A stretch of 64,000 nucleotides of DNA from Bifidobacterium tsurumiense (GTDB lineage: Bacteria > Actinomycetota > Actinomycetes > Actinomycetales > Bifidobacteriaceae), in the NCBI RefSeq assembly GCF_000741765.1, contig NZ_JGZU01000015.1, forward strand, positions 310,001 to 374,000. Reading direction: 5' to 3'. Both the position numbers and the translations under genes were made by a program. Positions 49,945 through 60,305 of the stretch are shown piece by piece. Within the stretch, counting starts at the first letter, position 1. Every line of letters starts with the position of its first letter. The notes under the pieces are model-generated. The model worked only from the letters and a program-made list of their open reading frames with translations, was not told where the DNA came from and did no database searches.

Positions 49945-50391
49945 TTATCCCTTAAGTACGTCGCGAATGTCTTCAGGCGTCGCAGCGCTTGCGAGCTTTT
50001 CGCGCTTATCAGCCTTGGAAAGCGCCGCTGCAATGGCTGACATCACAGTGATATGCTCACTTTCATCGCGGCCAGCCAAACCGATGACCAGAGAAACCGG
50101 ATCATTGGCCTTATTGCCGAATTCGACCGGCTCATCCAGCCTCACCCAGCTCAGACCAGTGTTCAGCACTGCATCTGAAGGGCGAGAATGAGCCAATGCC
50201 AGGCCTGGAGCGATGACAATATATGGCCCCATCTTTTCGACGGTTTCGATCATTTCGTCGGTATACGCCTCGGTGGTAAATCCTGCGGCAACCAGTCCGG
50301 CACCAGCCAAACGGATCGCCTCGCGCCAATCGGCCGCGTGCGCACCCAGATTGAATGCCGAATCAGGCAGGAATGCATCGATGTCACTCAT
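49945..50391 (-). CDS. PTS EIIA, mannitol/fructose/ascorbate type
   Basis: 148-aa phosphocarrier from ATG 50391 (GTAGGA upstream). The phosphorylated histidine is H68 in VIAPGLALAHSRPSDAVLNTGLSWVRLDEPV, the hallmark of the EIIA-2 family that includes UlaC. It passes phosphate from HPr to EIIB. It follows ptsI by 165 bp, and precedes EIIB-EIIC in the same direction. Confidence 0.93.
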   Translation of the reverse strand: MSDIDAFLPDSAFNLGAHAADWREAIRLAGAGLVAAGFTTEAYTDEMIETVEKMGPYIVIAPGLALAHSRPSDAVLNTGLSWVRLDEPVEFGNKANDPVSLVIGLAGRDESEHITVMSAIAAALSKADKREKLASAATPEDIRDVLKG

Positions 50392-50490
50392 GGTCCTACT
50401 CACTTTCTTGGTACTCCCGCTACAGGGAAAGGGTCGCATCGTTCCTCGTTGTCAACAGTGAACGGGACGAACAGGAGGTGGGTTTCATCC

Positions 50491-50523
50491 TTGGTGCAGC
50501 ATCCGCTATGCATGCTGCACCAA
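50491..50523 (-). terminator. Stem-loop between ptsI and EIIA
   Basis: TTGGTGCAGCAT (50491-50502) and ATGCTGCACCAA (50512-50523), 12 bp perfect; a second stem CCCTCG/CGAGGG follows at 50532-50547. Positioned just after the ptsI stop, giving partial termination. Confidence 0.6.
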
Positions 50524-50556
50524 GCTCTTATCCCTCGGATTCGAGGGCGGGATTAT

Positions 50557-52209
50557 TCATTCAGCAGGGTTATAGAATTGGCCATCCAATGCAGCCTCAG
50601 CCTTAGCCTTGGCTTCTTCCATGGTGTACTTGGCCAATTCGGCGCGCACATCATCCAAAGCCACAGGGGTCATGGACAGTGAGTTCACACCGATACCAGC
50701 CAGCACAACAGCCAAGTCAGGATCAGCCGCGGCTTCACCGCACACGCCGACCGGCATGCCATTGGCATTGCCAGCATCTGCGATCAGCTTGATGGCACGC
50801 AGCACAGCCGGATGCCATGCGGTCTGATAATTGGCCACAGAGCCCAAAGTACGGTCTGCCGCCAACGTGTACTGGGTCAAGTCGTTGGTGCCGATGGACA
50901 CAAAGTCGGCGACCTTGGCCACCTTGTCAGCGACCAAAGCGATGGATGGCACTTCGGCCATGACACCGACCTTCTTCAGTCCCTTGGACTTGCCCAGCTT
51001 GACGAAGTATTCCGCTTCATGCTCGTCCGCAACCATCGGAGCCATTACCCACAGGTCGGCATCGGTCTGGGCGTCGGCACGAGCCAATGCCTCAAGCTGT
51101 CCTTCAAGCACATTCATATGCGCCTTCAATGTGCGCAGGCCACGCAGACCCAAGGCTGGATTCGGCTCATCCTCTGGGGTGAGGAATGGCAGCGGCTTGT
51201 CAGCGCCCGCGTCGAGCATACGAATAACAACCTTCCTGCCCGGGAAGCGGCTGAGCAGTTCGGCATATGCCTTGGTCTGCTCTTCCACGCTTGGCGGCTC
51301 GGAATTGCCGATGAACAGGAATTCGGAGCGGAACAGACCCACGCCTTCGGCGCCGTATTCGAGCGCGGGATCGGCATCCTTGGGCTTGCCGACATTGGCC
51401 AGCAAAGGAATAAGTGTGCCATCCTTCAAAGCGCCGGGCCGGCCACGCAGTTCCTTGGCCTTGGCTGCCTGAGCGCGAGCCTCTTCAGCCTGTGCGATCT
51501 CGTCTTCAGAAGGATCGACTGCAACTTCACCCTGCGCTGCGTTGACAATAACCATGGTGCCGTCCTGAAGCTGTTCTTCCGCCTCAGAAGCCGATACCAC
51601 AGCGACAATGCCACGCGCACGAGCCAGAATGGCGGTATGGCTGGTAGGGCCGCCCTGAATGGTGACGATTGCCAAAGTCTTGTTCATATCCAGGCTTGCT
51701 GTGTCGGCTGGGGACAGATCGTCAGCCACAAGAACAAACGGCTTGTCACTCTGCGGCACACCTGGAGCCGGCACACCCATCAGATCTGCGATGACTCGCT
51801 GACCGACATCATGCAAATCTCCTGCACGCTCAGCCATATATCCGCCCAAAGCGGTGAGCATCTGCTCGAAGCCTGCGAAACCTTCAAGTGCCGCACGCTC
51901 TGCACTCTTGCCCACATCCACCAAGTTCTTGATGGAATCCAACAATGCCGGATCCGCAGCCATCTGGCCCAGAGCCTGCAAAATCGGGGCGGCTTGCTTG
52001 GCTCCGTCATCGCCTTGAAGAGCCGCTTCCGCTCGTGCATTCAGATCTTCCTGCACCTTAGCAAGGGACTTCTTCACACGCTCAAACTCATGTTCGGCGC
52101 TTACCGATTCAGCTCGCGGCGCATCCGAGGGCTCGGGCAGCGGTGCCGCCATACGAATAACTGGACCAACCGCAACGCCACGGCCAATGCCAACACCTTT
52201 GATAACCAT
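50557..52209 (-). CDS. ptsI: PTS enzyme I
   Basis: Takes phosphate from phosphoenolpyruvate and hands it to HPr. 550 aa. Phospho-histidine H191 lies in GGPTSHTAILARARGI. The PEP-binding barrel shows VGLFRSEFLF, IRMLDAGADKPLPFL, GLRGLR and SIGTNDLTQYTLAADR, with the C-terminal VCGEAAADP. RBS GGAGCACAA. Divergent from ptsH, with the regulator gene beyond. General PTS proteins next to one specific EII set suggest this PTS may be the only or main one in the genome; that is inference. Confidence 0.97.
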   Translation of the reverse strand: MVIKGVGIGRGVAVGPVIRMAAPLPEPSDAPRAESVSAEHEFERVKKSLAKVQEDLNARAEAALQGDDGAKQAAPILQALGQMAADPALLDSIKNLVDVGKSAERAALEGFAGFEQMLTALGGYMAERAGDLHDVGQRVIADLMGVPAPGVPQSDKPFVLVADDLSPADTASLDMNKTLAIVTIQGGPTSHTAILARARGIVAVVSASEAEEQLQDGTMVIVNAAQGEVAVDPSEDEIAQAEEARAQAAKAKELRGRPGALKDGTLIPLLANVGKPKDADPALEYGAEGVGLFRSEFLFIGNSEPPSVEEQTKAYAELLSRFPGRKVVIRMLDAGADKPLPFLTPEDEPNPALGLRGLRTLKAHMNVLEGQLEALARADAQTDADLWVMAPMVADEHEAEYFVKLGKSKGLKKVGVMAEVPSIALVADKVAKVADFVSIGTNDLTQYTLAADRTLGSVANYQTAWHPAVLRAIKLIADAGNANGMPVGVCGEAAADPDLAVVLAGIGVNSLSMTPVALDDVRAELAKYTMEEAKAKAEAALDGQFYNPAE

Positions 52210-52335
52210 TTGTGCTCCTTATGCTTTGCGGGTTTCCAGCAGTGGATACCCTTCATGACTCGCTCACATCATCGCAAGAAAATCATTTCTAACGACTGTC
52301 AGTATACACTTCGCAATCCGCTTTGCAAATACGGT

Positions 52336-52343
52336 AAACGTTT
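52336..52343. promoter_or_regulatory. AAACGTTT operator in the ptsI-ptsH divergent region
   Basis: GGTAAACGTTTTC is a CG-centred LacI-type half-palindrome set. It lies upstream of a TATACT box (52371-52376) about 55 bp before ptsH. The LacI regulator encoded after ptsH is the obvious candidate to bind it. Confidence 0.5.
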
Positions 52344-52430
52344 TCTGAATTTTCCGCAACTTCGTGCTATACTCATTCCGAAAGCAGCCAAGAAGACGGC
52401 CGCATTTCAACCGACTCAAAGGAGTGTCTT

Positions 52431-52700
52431 ATGGCAACCGCAACACGTACCGCAGTCATCAACGATCCTGTTGGAATCCACGCTCGTCCGGCCGCAGAAT
52501 TTGCCCAGGCAGCAACCGCATCCGGTGCAACCGTAACCATTTCCAAGGAACCAGGAACCCCTGGCGTCAGCGCTGGCAGCATCCTTTCCGTTATGGGATT
52601 GGGCATCAAGCAGGGCGATACCGTTGAACTCACCGTTGACGGTGACAACGCTGAGGCGATCGCCGACGATCTCATTGCAACCCTCACCAAGGGTGAGTGA
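52431..52700 (+). CDS. ptsH: HPr phosphocarrier
   Basis: 89 aa. Active histidine H17 in NDPVGIHARPAAEFAQ. The region of the regulatory serine is AGSILSVMGLG (S50), where the usual Lys before Ser is Gly. AAAGGAG precedes the ATG. Carries phosphate from EI to EIIA in the cytoplasm. Divergent from ptsI, sharing a 221-bp control region. Confidence 0.97.
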   Translation: MATATRTAVINDPVGIHARPAAEFAQAATASGATVTISKEPGTPGVSAGSILSVMGLGIKQGDTVELTVDGDNAEAIADDLIATLTKGE

Positions 52701-52737
52701 GATTTCTCACATCGACGTTATGTGATGAATTCACTTC

Positions 52738-52773
52738 GTGTTGCCGCCACGCCTTAGGGGCAGGCGGCAACAC
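52738..52773 (+). terminator. Terminator of ptsH
   Basis: GTGTTGCCGCC (52738-52748) and GGCGGCAACAC (52763-52773), perfect 11-bp stem followed by TATTTAG. Confidence 0.82.
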
Positions 52774-52837
52774 TATTTAGGCGTCAGCGTGCCCAAAGAC
52801 GGGTTTGCAGCCTTCTGTAAGCGCAAATGGAGAGCAT

Positions 52838-53938
52838 ATGGAGTCCAAGGAACAGGCACCGGCTTCCGGCAGTTCCATCGTGAACGTGGCCGCCCTAGCC
52901 AAGGTCTCAACCGCCACTGTGTCCCGAGTACTGTCAGGGCGACGTACCAAGGATGACGATATCGCCCGTCGTGTGCGTAAAGCTGCAGAAGCGCTGAATT
53001 ATTCCGCTGATTACGCGGCAAGCACTTTACGCAGCAGTTCAACGAATACTTTGGCTTTGGTTTCAACATCACCCAGCAATCCTTTTATTGCAAGGATGCT
53101 TGTCGCACTTGAAGCCGCCGCATCAGAAAATGGCAAAGAGCTACTCGTCGGGCTGGGCGACACCTCCGAAAGGCAGCGCATTCGAATCGACGCATTGCTG
53201 TCACGCAAACCGGACGGCCTGATCGTAATGCCTTCAACGCAGGACGATATGTCTGCGGTTCTGGAAAAATATGCGTCGACCACGCCCACTGTTCAAATAT
53301 CAGGCAAATTCACTTCTTTCCATGTCAATTGGGTCGGCGTCGACAACAATGCCGCCATGGAGTTGGCGTTGGCGCATTTGGCTGAACACAATGCACAATA
53401 TATTGCCTTCTTCAGCGCCTCAGTGAATTCAAGTGAAGCGGCGGAGCAATTCATCACTTTCCAGACTTCGGCAAGCCGGCTCAATCTCCCAGCCCAGCCT
53501 CAGTGGACCACCTTCGGGGATTGCACGGTACGCAGAGGCTATGCCGATGCCCTTCGAATCTTCTCTGCTAGTGATGCTTCCCATTCATCCGCCTCTCCTA
53601 TGGCAAGGCCCGATGCTGTGATATGCGCTTCGGATGATATCGCATTGGGAGTGTGCATGGCCTTGGACACCTTGGGATTGCGCGTCCCTGAAGATGTGCA
53701 AATAATCGGATCAGGAGACACGGCACCGCGCGATGAAGCACTGCCGTCATTAACCACAACGCGACCCCATTACGAGCGCATCGCCAAAGAAACCCTTCGC
53801 TTACTCGAAGCCAACAGCCGAGTCACCCACTGGCTGCCAGCCCACACGGCATTCCCCCCAAGATTGATCGCGCGTGAATCAACCAGTGAACTCTGGTGGG
53901 ATTCCAGCGCCATGGTCACGCCGGACAAAGATCTGTGA
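52838..53938 (+). CDS. LacI-family regulator next to PTS genes
   Basis: 366 aa from ATG 52838 (TGGAGAG upstream). Helix-turn-helix VNVAALAKVSTATVSRVLSGRR at about residues 16-37, then the hinge NYSADYAASTLRS and a ligand-binding domain (TNTLALVSTSPSNPFIARMLVAL, CASDDIALGVCMALD, IIGSGDTAPRDEALPSLTT). Placed 137 bp after ptsH behind a terminator. Likely controls the PTS genes in response to the transported sugar or its phosphate. In 163 bp after it nothing is seen before holB's stop. Confidence 0.92.
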   Translation: MESKEQAPASGSSIVNVAALAKVSTATVSRVLSGRRTKDDDIARRVRKAAEALNYSADYAASTLRSSSTNTLALVSTSPSNPFIARMLVALEAAASENGKELLVGLGDTSERQRIRIDALLSRKPDGLIVMPSTQDDMSAVLEKYASTTPTVQISGKFTSFHVNWVGVDNNAAMELALAHLAEHNAQYIAFFSASVNSSEAAEQFITFQTSASRLNLPAQPQWTTFGDCTVRRGYADALRIFSASDASHSSASPMARPDAVICASDDIALGVCMALDTLGLRVPEDVQIIGSGDTAPRDEALPSLTTTRPHYERIAKETLRLLEANSRVTHWLPAHTAFPPRLIARESTSELWWDSSAMVTPDKDL

Positions 53939-54101
53939 TCAAATTCGAGTCGACTACCACCGTTCCAGCGTTCCCGGCCACGCTTGGTTATGTATGCAAC
54001 CTTTATATACCCGAGTGCGCCAAGCCAAACGTCGAAATGTCTCGTGGATGATGAGAAACACGTTGACAATCGGTATTCCAGCCATCCTGGGAAAATAAAA
54101 G

Positions 54102-55253
54102 TCAAACCAACAGCGCACAGAACAGCGCTTCGAACACCAGAGCGGGGTTGACGTTGCCGGCCAGACGTCGTCGGGCAGTCGCCACATCTTCCAGCCGCCT
54201 CACAGCACCCTGCCGATCGAGCTGCACGGACAATTCCGTTATAGCAGAACGATTTTCCAGATTGATCATTCCCACTGAGTCTTCGGCGTTATTCTGCAAA
54301 ACCGCAACATCTCGATAGATGCTAGCGATGGAATTCAAAGCCCTATCCAACACATCACGGCTGCGCCGAGTGGCTTTTCTTCGCAATTCCTCTTTTTTGG
54401 TTAAGGCATTGAATGCCGAACGCAGTTTGGGCGGAATGCGGTCGCTAGGAGACAGTCCGTTGATGCGAAGAAAATCCTCCTTTGCCTTATCCGCTTCCCG
54501 CGTCGCATCCTCCATCGCCTGATCCTGCGCACTATCTATCAATCGCGATGCCAACACTATGGCATCCGAAGCGCGACGGAGATTCAGCACACCGACAATC
54601 AATTCATCGCGGTCACTCATCACCTGCTCATCAGTGGCATACAATCGAGCCACACCAATATGACCCTCAGAAAGTCGTGCCGCACGAATGGCAATTTTGT
54701 GCTCAACGCCAGTATTGCTCTCCAAAAATTCGGCGACGGCCTTTGTTGACGGCACCGCCAAATTCACGATGCGGGTACGCGAGCGGATAGTGGGCAGAAC
54801 ATCCTGAGCGCTTGGTGCGCATAGCAGCCAGATCGTATGCTCGCTGGGCTCTTCGATCTCCTTGAGCAGCACATTCGTCGTGCGCTCCAGCATTCGATCC
54901 ACATCCTCAATAATGATGATGCGCCACGGCGCAGTGCTCGGCATCTGTTCCGACAAGTTGATGAGCTCGCGAACCTCATCGATACCGATGGTCACCTTAT
55001 TCGTGGCCAGCACACTGACATCGGGGTGGCTTCCGGACAACACATTCATAGTCGTTTTGGTCGGCTCGTCACCAAGACCGTGGTCCGGACTTTCCAACGC
55101 CGCCGCGAATGCCCTTGCCACATTCGAGCGGCCAGATCCCGGAGGGCCACATATCAACCACGACTGAGCGATGGACTGAGGATCACAGGAAGCAACGGTG
55201 CGCAACTGATCGACAACCCTGTGTTGCCCGACGATGTCATCCCACACGCTCAT
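54102..55253 (-). CDS. holB: DNA polymerase III delta-prime subunit
   Basis: Clamp-loader subunit, 383 aa. AAA+ fold: [17 protein letters not shown], a degenerate Walker [10 protein letters not shown] (Arg for Lys, typical of non-ATP-binding delta prime), [34 protein letters not shown] and the sensor segment [14 protein letters not shown] zinc-binding cluster is absent. Its ATG overlaps the end of tmk. Third gene of topA-tmk-holB. Confidence 0.94.
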   Translation of the reverse strand: MSVWDDIVGQHRVVDQLRTVASCDPQSIAQSWLICGPPGSGRSNVARAFAAALESPDHGLGDEPTKTTMNVLSGSHPDVSVLATNKVTIGIDEVRELINLSEQMPSTAPWRIIIIEDVDRMLERTTNVLLKEIEEPSEHTIWLLCAPSAQDVLPTIRSRTRIVNLAVPSTKAVAEFLESNTGVEHKIAIRAARLSEGHIGVARLYATDEQVMSDRDELIVGVLNLRRASDAIVLASRLIDSAQDQAMEDATREADKAKEDFLRINGLSPSDRIPPKLRSAFNALTKKEELRRKATRRSRDVLDRALNSIASIYRDVAVLQNNAEDSVGMINLENRSAITELSVQLDRQGAVRRLEDVATARRRLAGNVNPALVFEALFCALLV

Positions 55254-55960
55254 GCACTCTCTCCATTCGCCGTGTCGGAGAACTCCAAGTTAGTGAACTC
55301 CAATTTAGTCTGGAAAGGCCCAGATTGCATCTGGGAAGATTCTGCCGATTGCAACACCGTATCCATATCCGATTTGATGGCATCCCACACCGAATCAATG
55401 CTGCCACCGGCGTCAATGACCAAGCAGCGGCTTTCGTTTCGCTGTGCGATATCGAGAAATGCTTGTCGAGTCCGACGCTGGAACGCATCACCCGCGGATT
55501 CCATACGATCTTCATCATGCGCCAACCGGCTATGAGAAAGCCGCGGATCCATATCAAGCAAATACGTGCGACGAGGCCACAGGCCGTCCGTTGCCCATTC
55601 GCTCAATCGCTTGATATCTTCGGACGACGATTCCCTGCCACCGGCTTGATAAGCCACTGAGGAATCGATATATCTATCCGTAATGACCACGGCGCCCCGT
55701 TCCAAAGCAGGACGAATCACCTCATGCACATGTTGCGCTCGATCCGCGGCAAACAGCAGCGCTTCTGCGCGAACGCCTATCTCCCCGCCGTGCAAGAGCA
55801 TCTCCCTCAAAGCAATGCCAAGACCTGTGCCTCCTGGCTCGCGGGTCATCACCACCTCACGCCCAAGCGACTGCAGATATTCACGCAAGCGTTCGGCCTG
55901 GGTGGTTTTGCCCACTCCGTCAACCCCTTCGAAGGAGATGAAGATACCTTCCGCGGTCAT
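55250..55960 (-). CDS. tmk: Thymidylate kinase
   Basis: Phosphorylates dTMP to dTDP. 236 aa. P-loop [16 protein letters not shown], the DR[Y/H] motif [16 protein letters not shown] and [10 protein letters not shown] are all present; the lid segment is [27 protein letters not shown] hydrophilic extension of about 30 residues follows the usual end. It overlaps topA and holB by 4 bp each, so the three are translationally coupled. Confidence 0.96.
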   Translation of the reverse strand: MTAEGIFISFEGVDGVGKTTQAERLREYLQSLGREVVMTREPGGTGLGIALREMLLHGGEIGVRAEALLFAADRAQHVHEVIRPALERGAVVITDRYIDSSVAYQAGGRESSSEDIKRLSEWATDGLWPRRTYLLDMDPRLSHSRLAHDEDRMESAGDAFQRRTRQAFLDIAQRNESRCLVIDAGGSIDSVWDAIKSDMDTVLQSAESSQMQSGPFQTKLEFTNLEFSDTANGESA

Positions 55961-58908
55961 GCCGAGGCACTCTTCTTACTTGCACGTGTTGTGCTGGATG
56001 ATTTCGCGGTCGTTTTAGCCGCTGTGGTTTTGCGGGTCGTCGAGCGCGTGGACGACTTTGTAGTGGTCTTCTTCGTTGACTTAGCGGAAGATGCCTTGGT
56101 CTTCTTGGCTGTGGAAGACTTGGTGGAACGGCGACGCTTGGTCGGACCGGCCGCCCTCTTCTCGGCCAAAAGACGGAATGCTTCTGCAGGTTCTATCGAT
56201 TCCGCAGTGTATTGCTTGGGCAGTGTGCGGTTGGTCTCGCCATCGGTGATGTACGCACCATAGAAGCCGTCCTTGATGGTGACGGGCTTTCCATTTTCCG
56301 GATCGGCACCGAGCTCGCGCAGCGGAGGCTTCGCAGTTCCACGACCGCGGCCACGTCCATACTTGGGCTGTGCGAACAATTCCTTCGCAGCATCCACAGT
56401 CACTGTGAAAATCTCATCCTCACTGCCCAAGGAACGCGTATCCGTTGAACCGTCAGCAGCTTTCTTGGTCAGGTATGCACCATATCGACCATTATTCGCC
56501 TCAATGGTGGATTGGGTTATTGCACCGGTTTCAGCATTGGTCTCTTCAATCACACCGACTTGGCGAGGAAGTCGCAATAGTTTCAGCGCATCATCCAATG
56601 TCAGGGTTTCTGGCGTCATCGACTTGAAAAGCGATGCCATCTTGGGGCGGGCAGCCTCTTCGGCCGCCTTTTTTGAACCACGTTTGGCAGGCTTGGCAGC
56701 TTCTTTCGCTCCCGATTCGGCAGACTCCGGCATGACCAACGCCACATATGGGCCGAAACGGCCAGTTCGCACCTCAACGGTACCGCCGGTCTCAGGATCT
56801 TTGCCCAGCTCACGCGGACCGCCGGCGTTGCTTTCGATGAGCTGATGGCCTTCGGCCACAGTGAGCTCATCAGGAGCCAATGTGTCAGGCACTGATGCAC
56901 GCTTCGGATTGCCTGAAGCGTCAAGGTTCTTGGTATCTTCCAGATATGGTCCGTAGCGTCCGACCCTCACATGCAGACCATCGCCGATATCGATGGTATT
57001 GATCTCACGGGCATCGATTTCACCCAGTTCGGCAACCTGCTGCTGCAACCCGCCGTGTGCTTCATCGGCATTATGTGCGGCATCCTCACCAGTACCGAAA
57101 TAGAACCTCGTCAACCACTCACGACGTGTTTCCTCGCCATGGGCTATTTGATCAAGGCCATTCTCCATATCGGCGGTGAACTGATAATCCACATACTTCG
57201 GGAAATTGCTCTCCAAAAGCTTGATCACAGCAAACGCCAACCACGAAGGAATCAGCGCACGACCTCGTTCATACACATACCCACGATCGATAATCGTAGA
57301 AATAATGCTTGCATATGTGGAAGGCCGACCGATCTCCTTTGCCTCCAGAGTCTTGACCAAAGAAGCTTCGGTGTATCTCGCCGGAGGTTGGGTTTCATGC
57401 CCGACCGCAACCACGTCGACGGGGTCGATCATATCGCCGGTGGACATTGGCGGAAGAGACTCATTGGAATCAGCAGACCCAGCGTTCTTGGATTCGCCAT
57501 CCTGAGAAGTCTTGGCATCTTTCATGGAGCGACGGCCCTCGCCAGTCGCCTTCAGGAATCCAGGGAATTCGATAACTGTTCCGGAAGCCTGGAAAATCGC
57601 ATCCCCTTGCTGCTCAACCGGAGCAGAGAGCTTCACAGTAGCGGTGGAACCCGTGGCATCAGCCATCTGCGAAGCCAAGGTACGCTGCCAAATCAGGGTG
57701 TACAGTCTCAGCTGATCAGGGGGAACCTTGGTTGCCAATTCCTCAGGGTTGCGGAACCGTGAGCCCGAGGGACGAATACACTCATGCGCTTCCTGAGCGC
57801 CTGCGGTTCTTGTTGCATACTGCTTGGGCTCATCAGAAAGATATGCCTCGCCGAATTTCTGCGAAACAGCCTCTCGAGCGGCTTCGATAGCCTCTTGAGA
57901 CAGGGTTACCGAATCGGTACGCATATATGTGATGTAACCATTCTCATACAGACCCTGCGCAGCTCGCATGGTCTGACGAGAACTCATCGACAGACGATTT
58001 CCCGCGGTCTGCTGAAGCGTGGAAGTGGTAAACGGGGGCAAAGGACGCCTGCGGTATGGCTTCGTTTCCATGGATGCCACCATGAATGATTGCTGACGAA
58101 GAGCCTTGGCAATGGCTTCAGATTGTTCCTGATCCAATTGCAGCACGCCATCTTTGCTTGCAGCATCCGTCAGCGATCCGTTATCGGAGAAATCCTTCGA
58201 ACCAGCCAGGCGCTTGCCATCCAGCGAAACCATATGCGCTTCGAAAACCACAGGCTCACCCTGAGCTCCATCCGCCTGCAATTGGGCACTCACATCCCAA
58301 TAAGACGCCTTGACAAAGGCCATGCGTTCACGCTCACGCTCAACAATGAGGCGCGTGGCCACCGACTGCACACGACCGGCCGACAGACCCGGTCCGACCT
58401 TGCGCCACAGCACTGGCGACAATTCATAGCCATACAAGCGATCAAGCACACGACGTGTTTCCTGCGCATCGACCATATGACCGTCGACATCACGAGTCTT
58501 GCCCAGAGATGCCTTAATGGCCTCAGGTGTGATCTCATGGAATACCATGCGCTTCACCGGCACCTTGGGCTTGAGCGTTTCCACCAAATGCCAAGCGATT
58601 GCCTCTCCCTCGCGATCCTCATCAGTCGCCAGGTACAATTCGGAAGCATCGCGCAATGCTTCCTTCAGCTCGGAAACGGTTTTCTTCTTGTCGGCGCCAA
58701 CGATGTAATACGGCTCGAATCCGTCATTGACGTCAACACCGAACTTACCGAACTTTTCTTTTTGTCCAGCCGGCACCTGACTGGGCTGTGCAAGATCACG
58801 AATATGGCCGACAGAAGCCATGACGTTATAGTCTTGGCCTAGATATCCCCCGATTTTCTTGGCCTTGGTGGGAGACTCCACGATGACGAGCTTAGTGCCG
58901 TTTGCCAT
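55957..58908 (-). CDS. topA: DNA topoisomerase I
   Basis: Relaxes negative supercoils. 983 aa. Toprim domain (1-130) with E11 in [17 protein letters not shown] and the acidic set [13 protein letters not shown]; the nucleophile is Tyr328 in [14 protein letters not shown]. The C-terminal half has repeated single-strand-binding modules of the form GPYxxx ([38 protein letters not shown]) instead of zinc fingers, and ends in a Lys/Ser/Thr-rich tail (about 925-983), as in other actinobacteria. First gene of topA-tmk-holB. Confidence 0.97.
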   Translation of the reverse strand: MANGTKLVIVESPTKAKKIGGYLGQDYNVMASVGHIRDLAQPSQVPAGQKEKFGKFGVDVNDGFEPYYIVGADKKKTVSELKEALRDASELYLATDEDREGEAIAWHLVETLKPKVPVKRMVFHEITPEAIKASLGKTRDVDGHMVDAQETRRVLDRLYGYELSPVLWRKVGPGLSAGRVQSVATRLIVERERERMAFVKASYWDVSAQLQADGAQGEPVVFEAHMVSLDGKRLAGSKDFSDNGSLTDAASKDGVLQLDQEQSEAIAKALRQQSFMVASMETKPYRRRPLPPFTTSTLQQTAGNRLSMSSRQTMRAAQGLYENGYITYMRTDSVTLSQEAIEAAREAVSQKFGEAYLSDEPKQYATRTAGAQEAHECIRPSGSRFRNPEELATKVPPDQLRLYTLIWQRTLASQMADATGSTATVKLSAPVEQQGDAIFQASGTVIEFPGFLKATGEGRRSMKDAKTSQDGESKNAGSADSNESLPPMSTGDMIDPVDVVAVGHETQPPARYTEASLVKTLEAKEIGRPSTYASIISTIIDRGYVYERGRALIPSWLAFAVIKLLESNFPKYVDYQFTADMENGLDQIAHGEETRREWLTRFYFGTGEDAAHNADEAHGGLQQQVAELGEIDAREINTIDIGDGLHVRVGRYGPYLEDTKNLDASGNPKRASVPDTLAPDELTVAEGHQLIESNAGGPRELGKDPETGGTVEVRTGRFGPYVALVMPESAESGAKEAAKPAKRGSKKAAEEAARPKMASLFKSMTPETLTLDDALKLLRLPRQVGVIEETNAETGAITQSTIEANNGRYGAYLTKKAADGSTDTRSLGSEDEIFTVTVDAAKELFAQPKYGRGRGRGTAKPPLRELGADPENGKPVTIKDGFYGAYITDGETNRTLPKQYTAESIEPAEAFRLLAEKRAAGPTKRRRSTKSSTAKKTKASSAKSTKKTTTKSSTRSTTRKTTAAKTTAKSSSTTRASKKSASA

Positions 58909-59007
58909 TGCCTCTCCTTAACTATCGTTTCGGAACGCCATCATACTCACCATATGTGGCCTATCGCCAAATTTCGTGTGCCGCCGGAACTCATTTGTTG
59001 AGACAAT

Positions 59008-60027
59008 TCATTGGGTCGGAGGTGTTGGCGGCGCTCCCACCAAACCCAATTTGCTCAACGGTGCAGCAGTGATTTGGCGCATCGCTGCTTCAAGCCCGAA
59101 TACCAGTGCAGAGAGCCCGACAATCGCGGCAATTGCCGACACATGCGCCGCCGGATGAGTCCACTGTGCACTCAACGACAGCCCGGGCTGTATCTGCCAA
59201 AGCAGGTATGCACTATACAACAGTGCCATCACACCCGCAGTAATCAGAACACTGGCAACGATTTGAATACTCGTCGAAGACACCCGCGTGCCCGGCCTAT
59301 CCATACTCGAGGCACGTGTGAATATCATGACGAGCATCATCCAACCGGCTGCAATGCACAGAGACATCACAACATCAGTGGGACGATGCCATTGCCCATA
59401 TATCAAGGACAAACCCGTGAGCGATGCATAACCGACGGCGATCACGGCAGCCACGGCTCTCCATGCCCGAGATACCGCAAACACAAGCACCATTCCGGAA
59501 GCCACTGCCAATAGCATATGTCCCGAAGGCGCGGAATTAGACTGCTGCGATTCCACATTAATCAAATACGGCCTTGGCAAATATTCTTTGAGCAACGATG
59601 AGGCAGCGCAGGCCAATACCAGTACAACGGACTGCCCTATCGCCCACCATCTGCGCCTCGCGACCAAAACAATAAGCGCAACGACCATCAGCACAACGCT
59701 AATCGAGGCTGAAACCCATTCAGATACCAAGGGGCGGATCGTGACCGCCAACCAGCTGGGCACAGCCTCGGACTTGAATGACGAGAAGACCATGTCATCG
59801 TAAGACTGGCCTTCCATGGTTCGCACGCCCAGCCACCAGATACCTACAGATGCAGCAAAAAAGAATACGGCGAAAACAGCACACAGCACACGGCTTGAGG
59901 TTCGCGGTCGGACGGTAAGAGGGTCCAAGCGCGCCAAACCACGGTCGACCTCCGCGGCGCTCAAGCCATCAGCATCGTCGGCCGCAGTACCGACCAGTAT
60001 CGGATGAGTGTTCAATTCGTCGGTCAT
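59008..60027 (-). CDS. PAP2-superfamily membrane phosphatase
   Basis: 339 aa from ATG 60027. About eight spans. The three phosphatase motifs are in order: KEYLPRPYL (residues near 170), SAPSGH, and SLIYGQWHRPTDV. Active site faces the outer side of the membrane in this family; substrates are lipid phosphates such as undecaprenyl pyrophosphate or phosphatidate. The N-terminal 60 residues are cytoplasmic and hydrophilic. The start is chosen at MTDELNTHPILVG; the ribosome site is weak. A longer frame to 60144 exists. Confidence 0.88.
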   Translation of the reverse strand: MTDELNTHPILVGTAADDADGLSAAEVDRGLARLDPLTVRPRTSSRVLCAVFAVFFFAASVGIWWLGVRTMEGQSYDDMVFSSFKSEAVPSWLAVTIRPLVSEWVSASISVVLMVVALIVLVARRRWWAIGQSVVLVLACAASSLLKEYLPRPYLINVESQQSNSAPSGHMLLAVASGMVLVFAVSRAWRAVAAVIAVGYASLTGLSLIYGQWHRPTDVVMSLCIAAGWMMLVMIFTRASSMDRPGTRVSSTSIQIVASVLITAGVMALLYSAYLLWQIQPGLSLSAQWTHPAAHVSAIAAIVGLSALVFGLEAAMRQITAAPLSKLGLVGAPPTPPTQ

Positions 60028-60220
60028 AATGTTGACTCTACGGCGAGTGGGTAGACAGAGCCGCATATGCGCTGCAAACATCCACAAAAACCACGGAATG
60101 GGTTCCAGTTCAGGAACGATATCCGTCGACGCAATATCTTCCATAGACTTTCAGGCAATATGCACAGCACCGGCCCTCATAAGCATCGCATTTCGCTATT
60201 TCTCAGTATCACATCGAAAT

Positions 60221-60251
60221 TGGGCCCGTATCCAGACAGGACACGGGCCCA
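60221..60251 (-). terminator. Stem-loop after the esterase gene
   Basis: TGGGCCCGT (60221-60229) and ACGGGCCCA (60243-60251), perfect 9-bp stem, 55 bp past the esterase stop. Confidence 0.65.
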
Positions 60252-60305
60252 GGCATTCAATAATTGAATCCAATATGACATGCATATACGGCAATGCACG
60301 GAGAC

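Noticed and set aside
50812-52536. Plus-strand open frame of 574 codons
   Set aside because: Antisense to ptsI and running through the ptsH promoter; ptsI is unambiguous.
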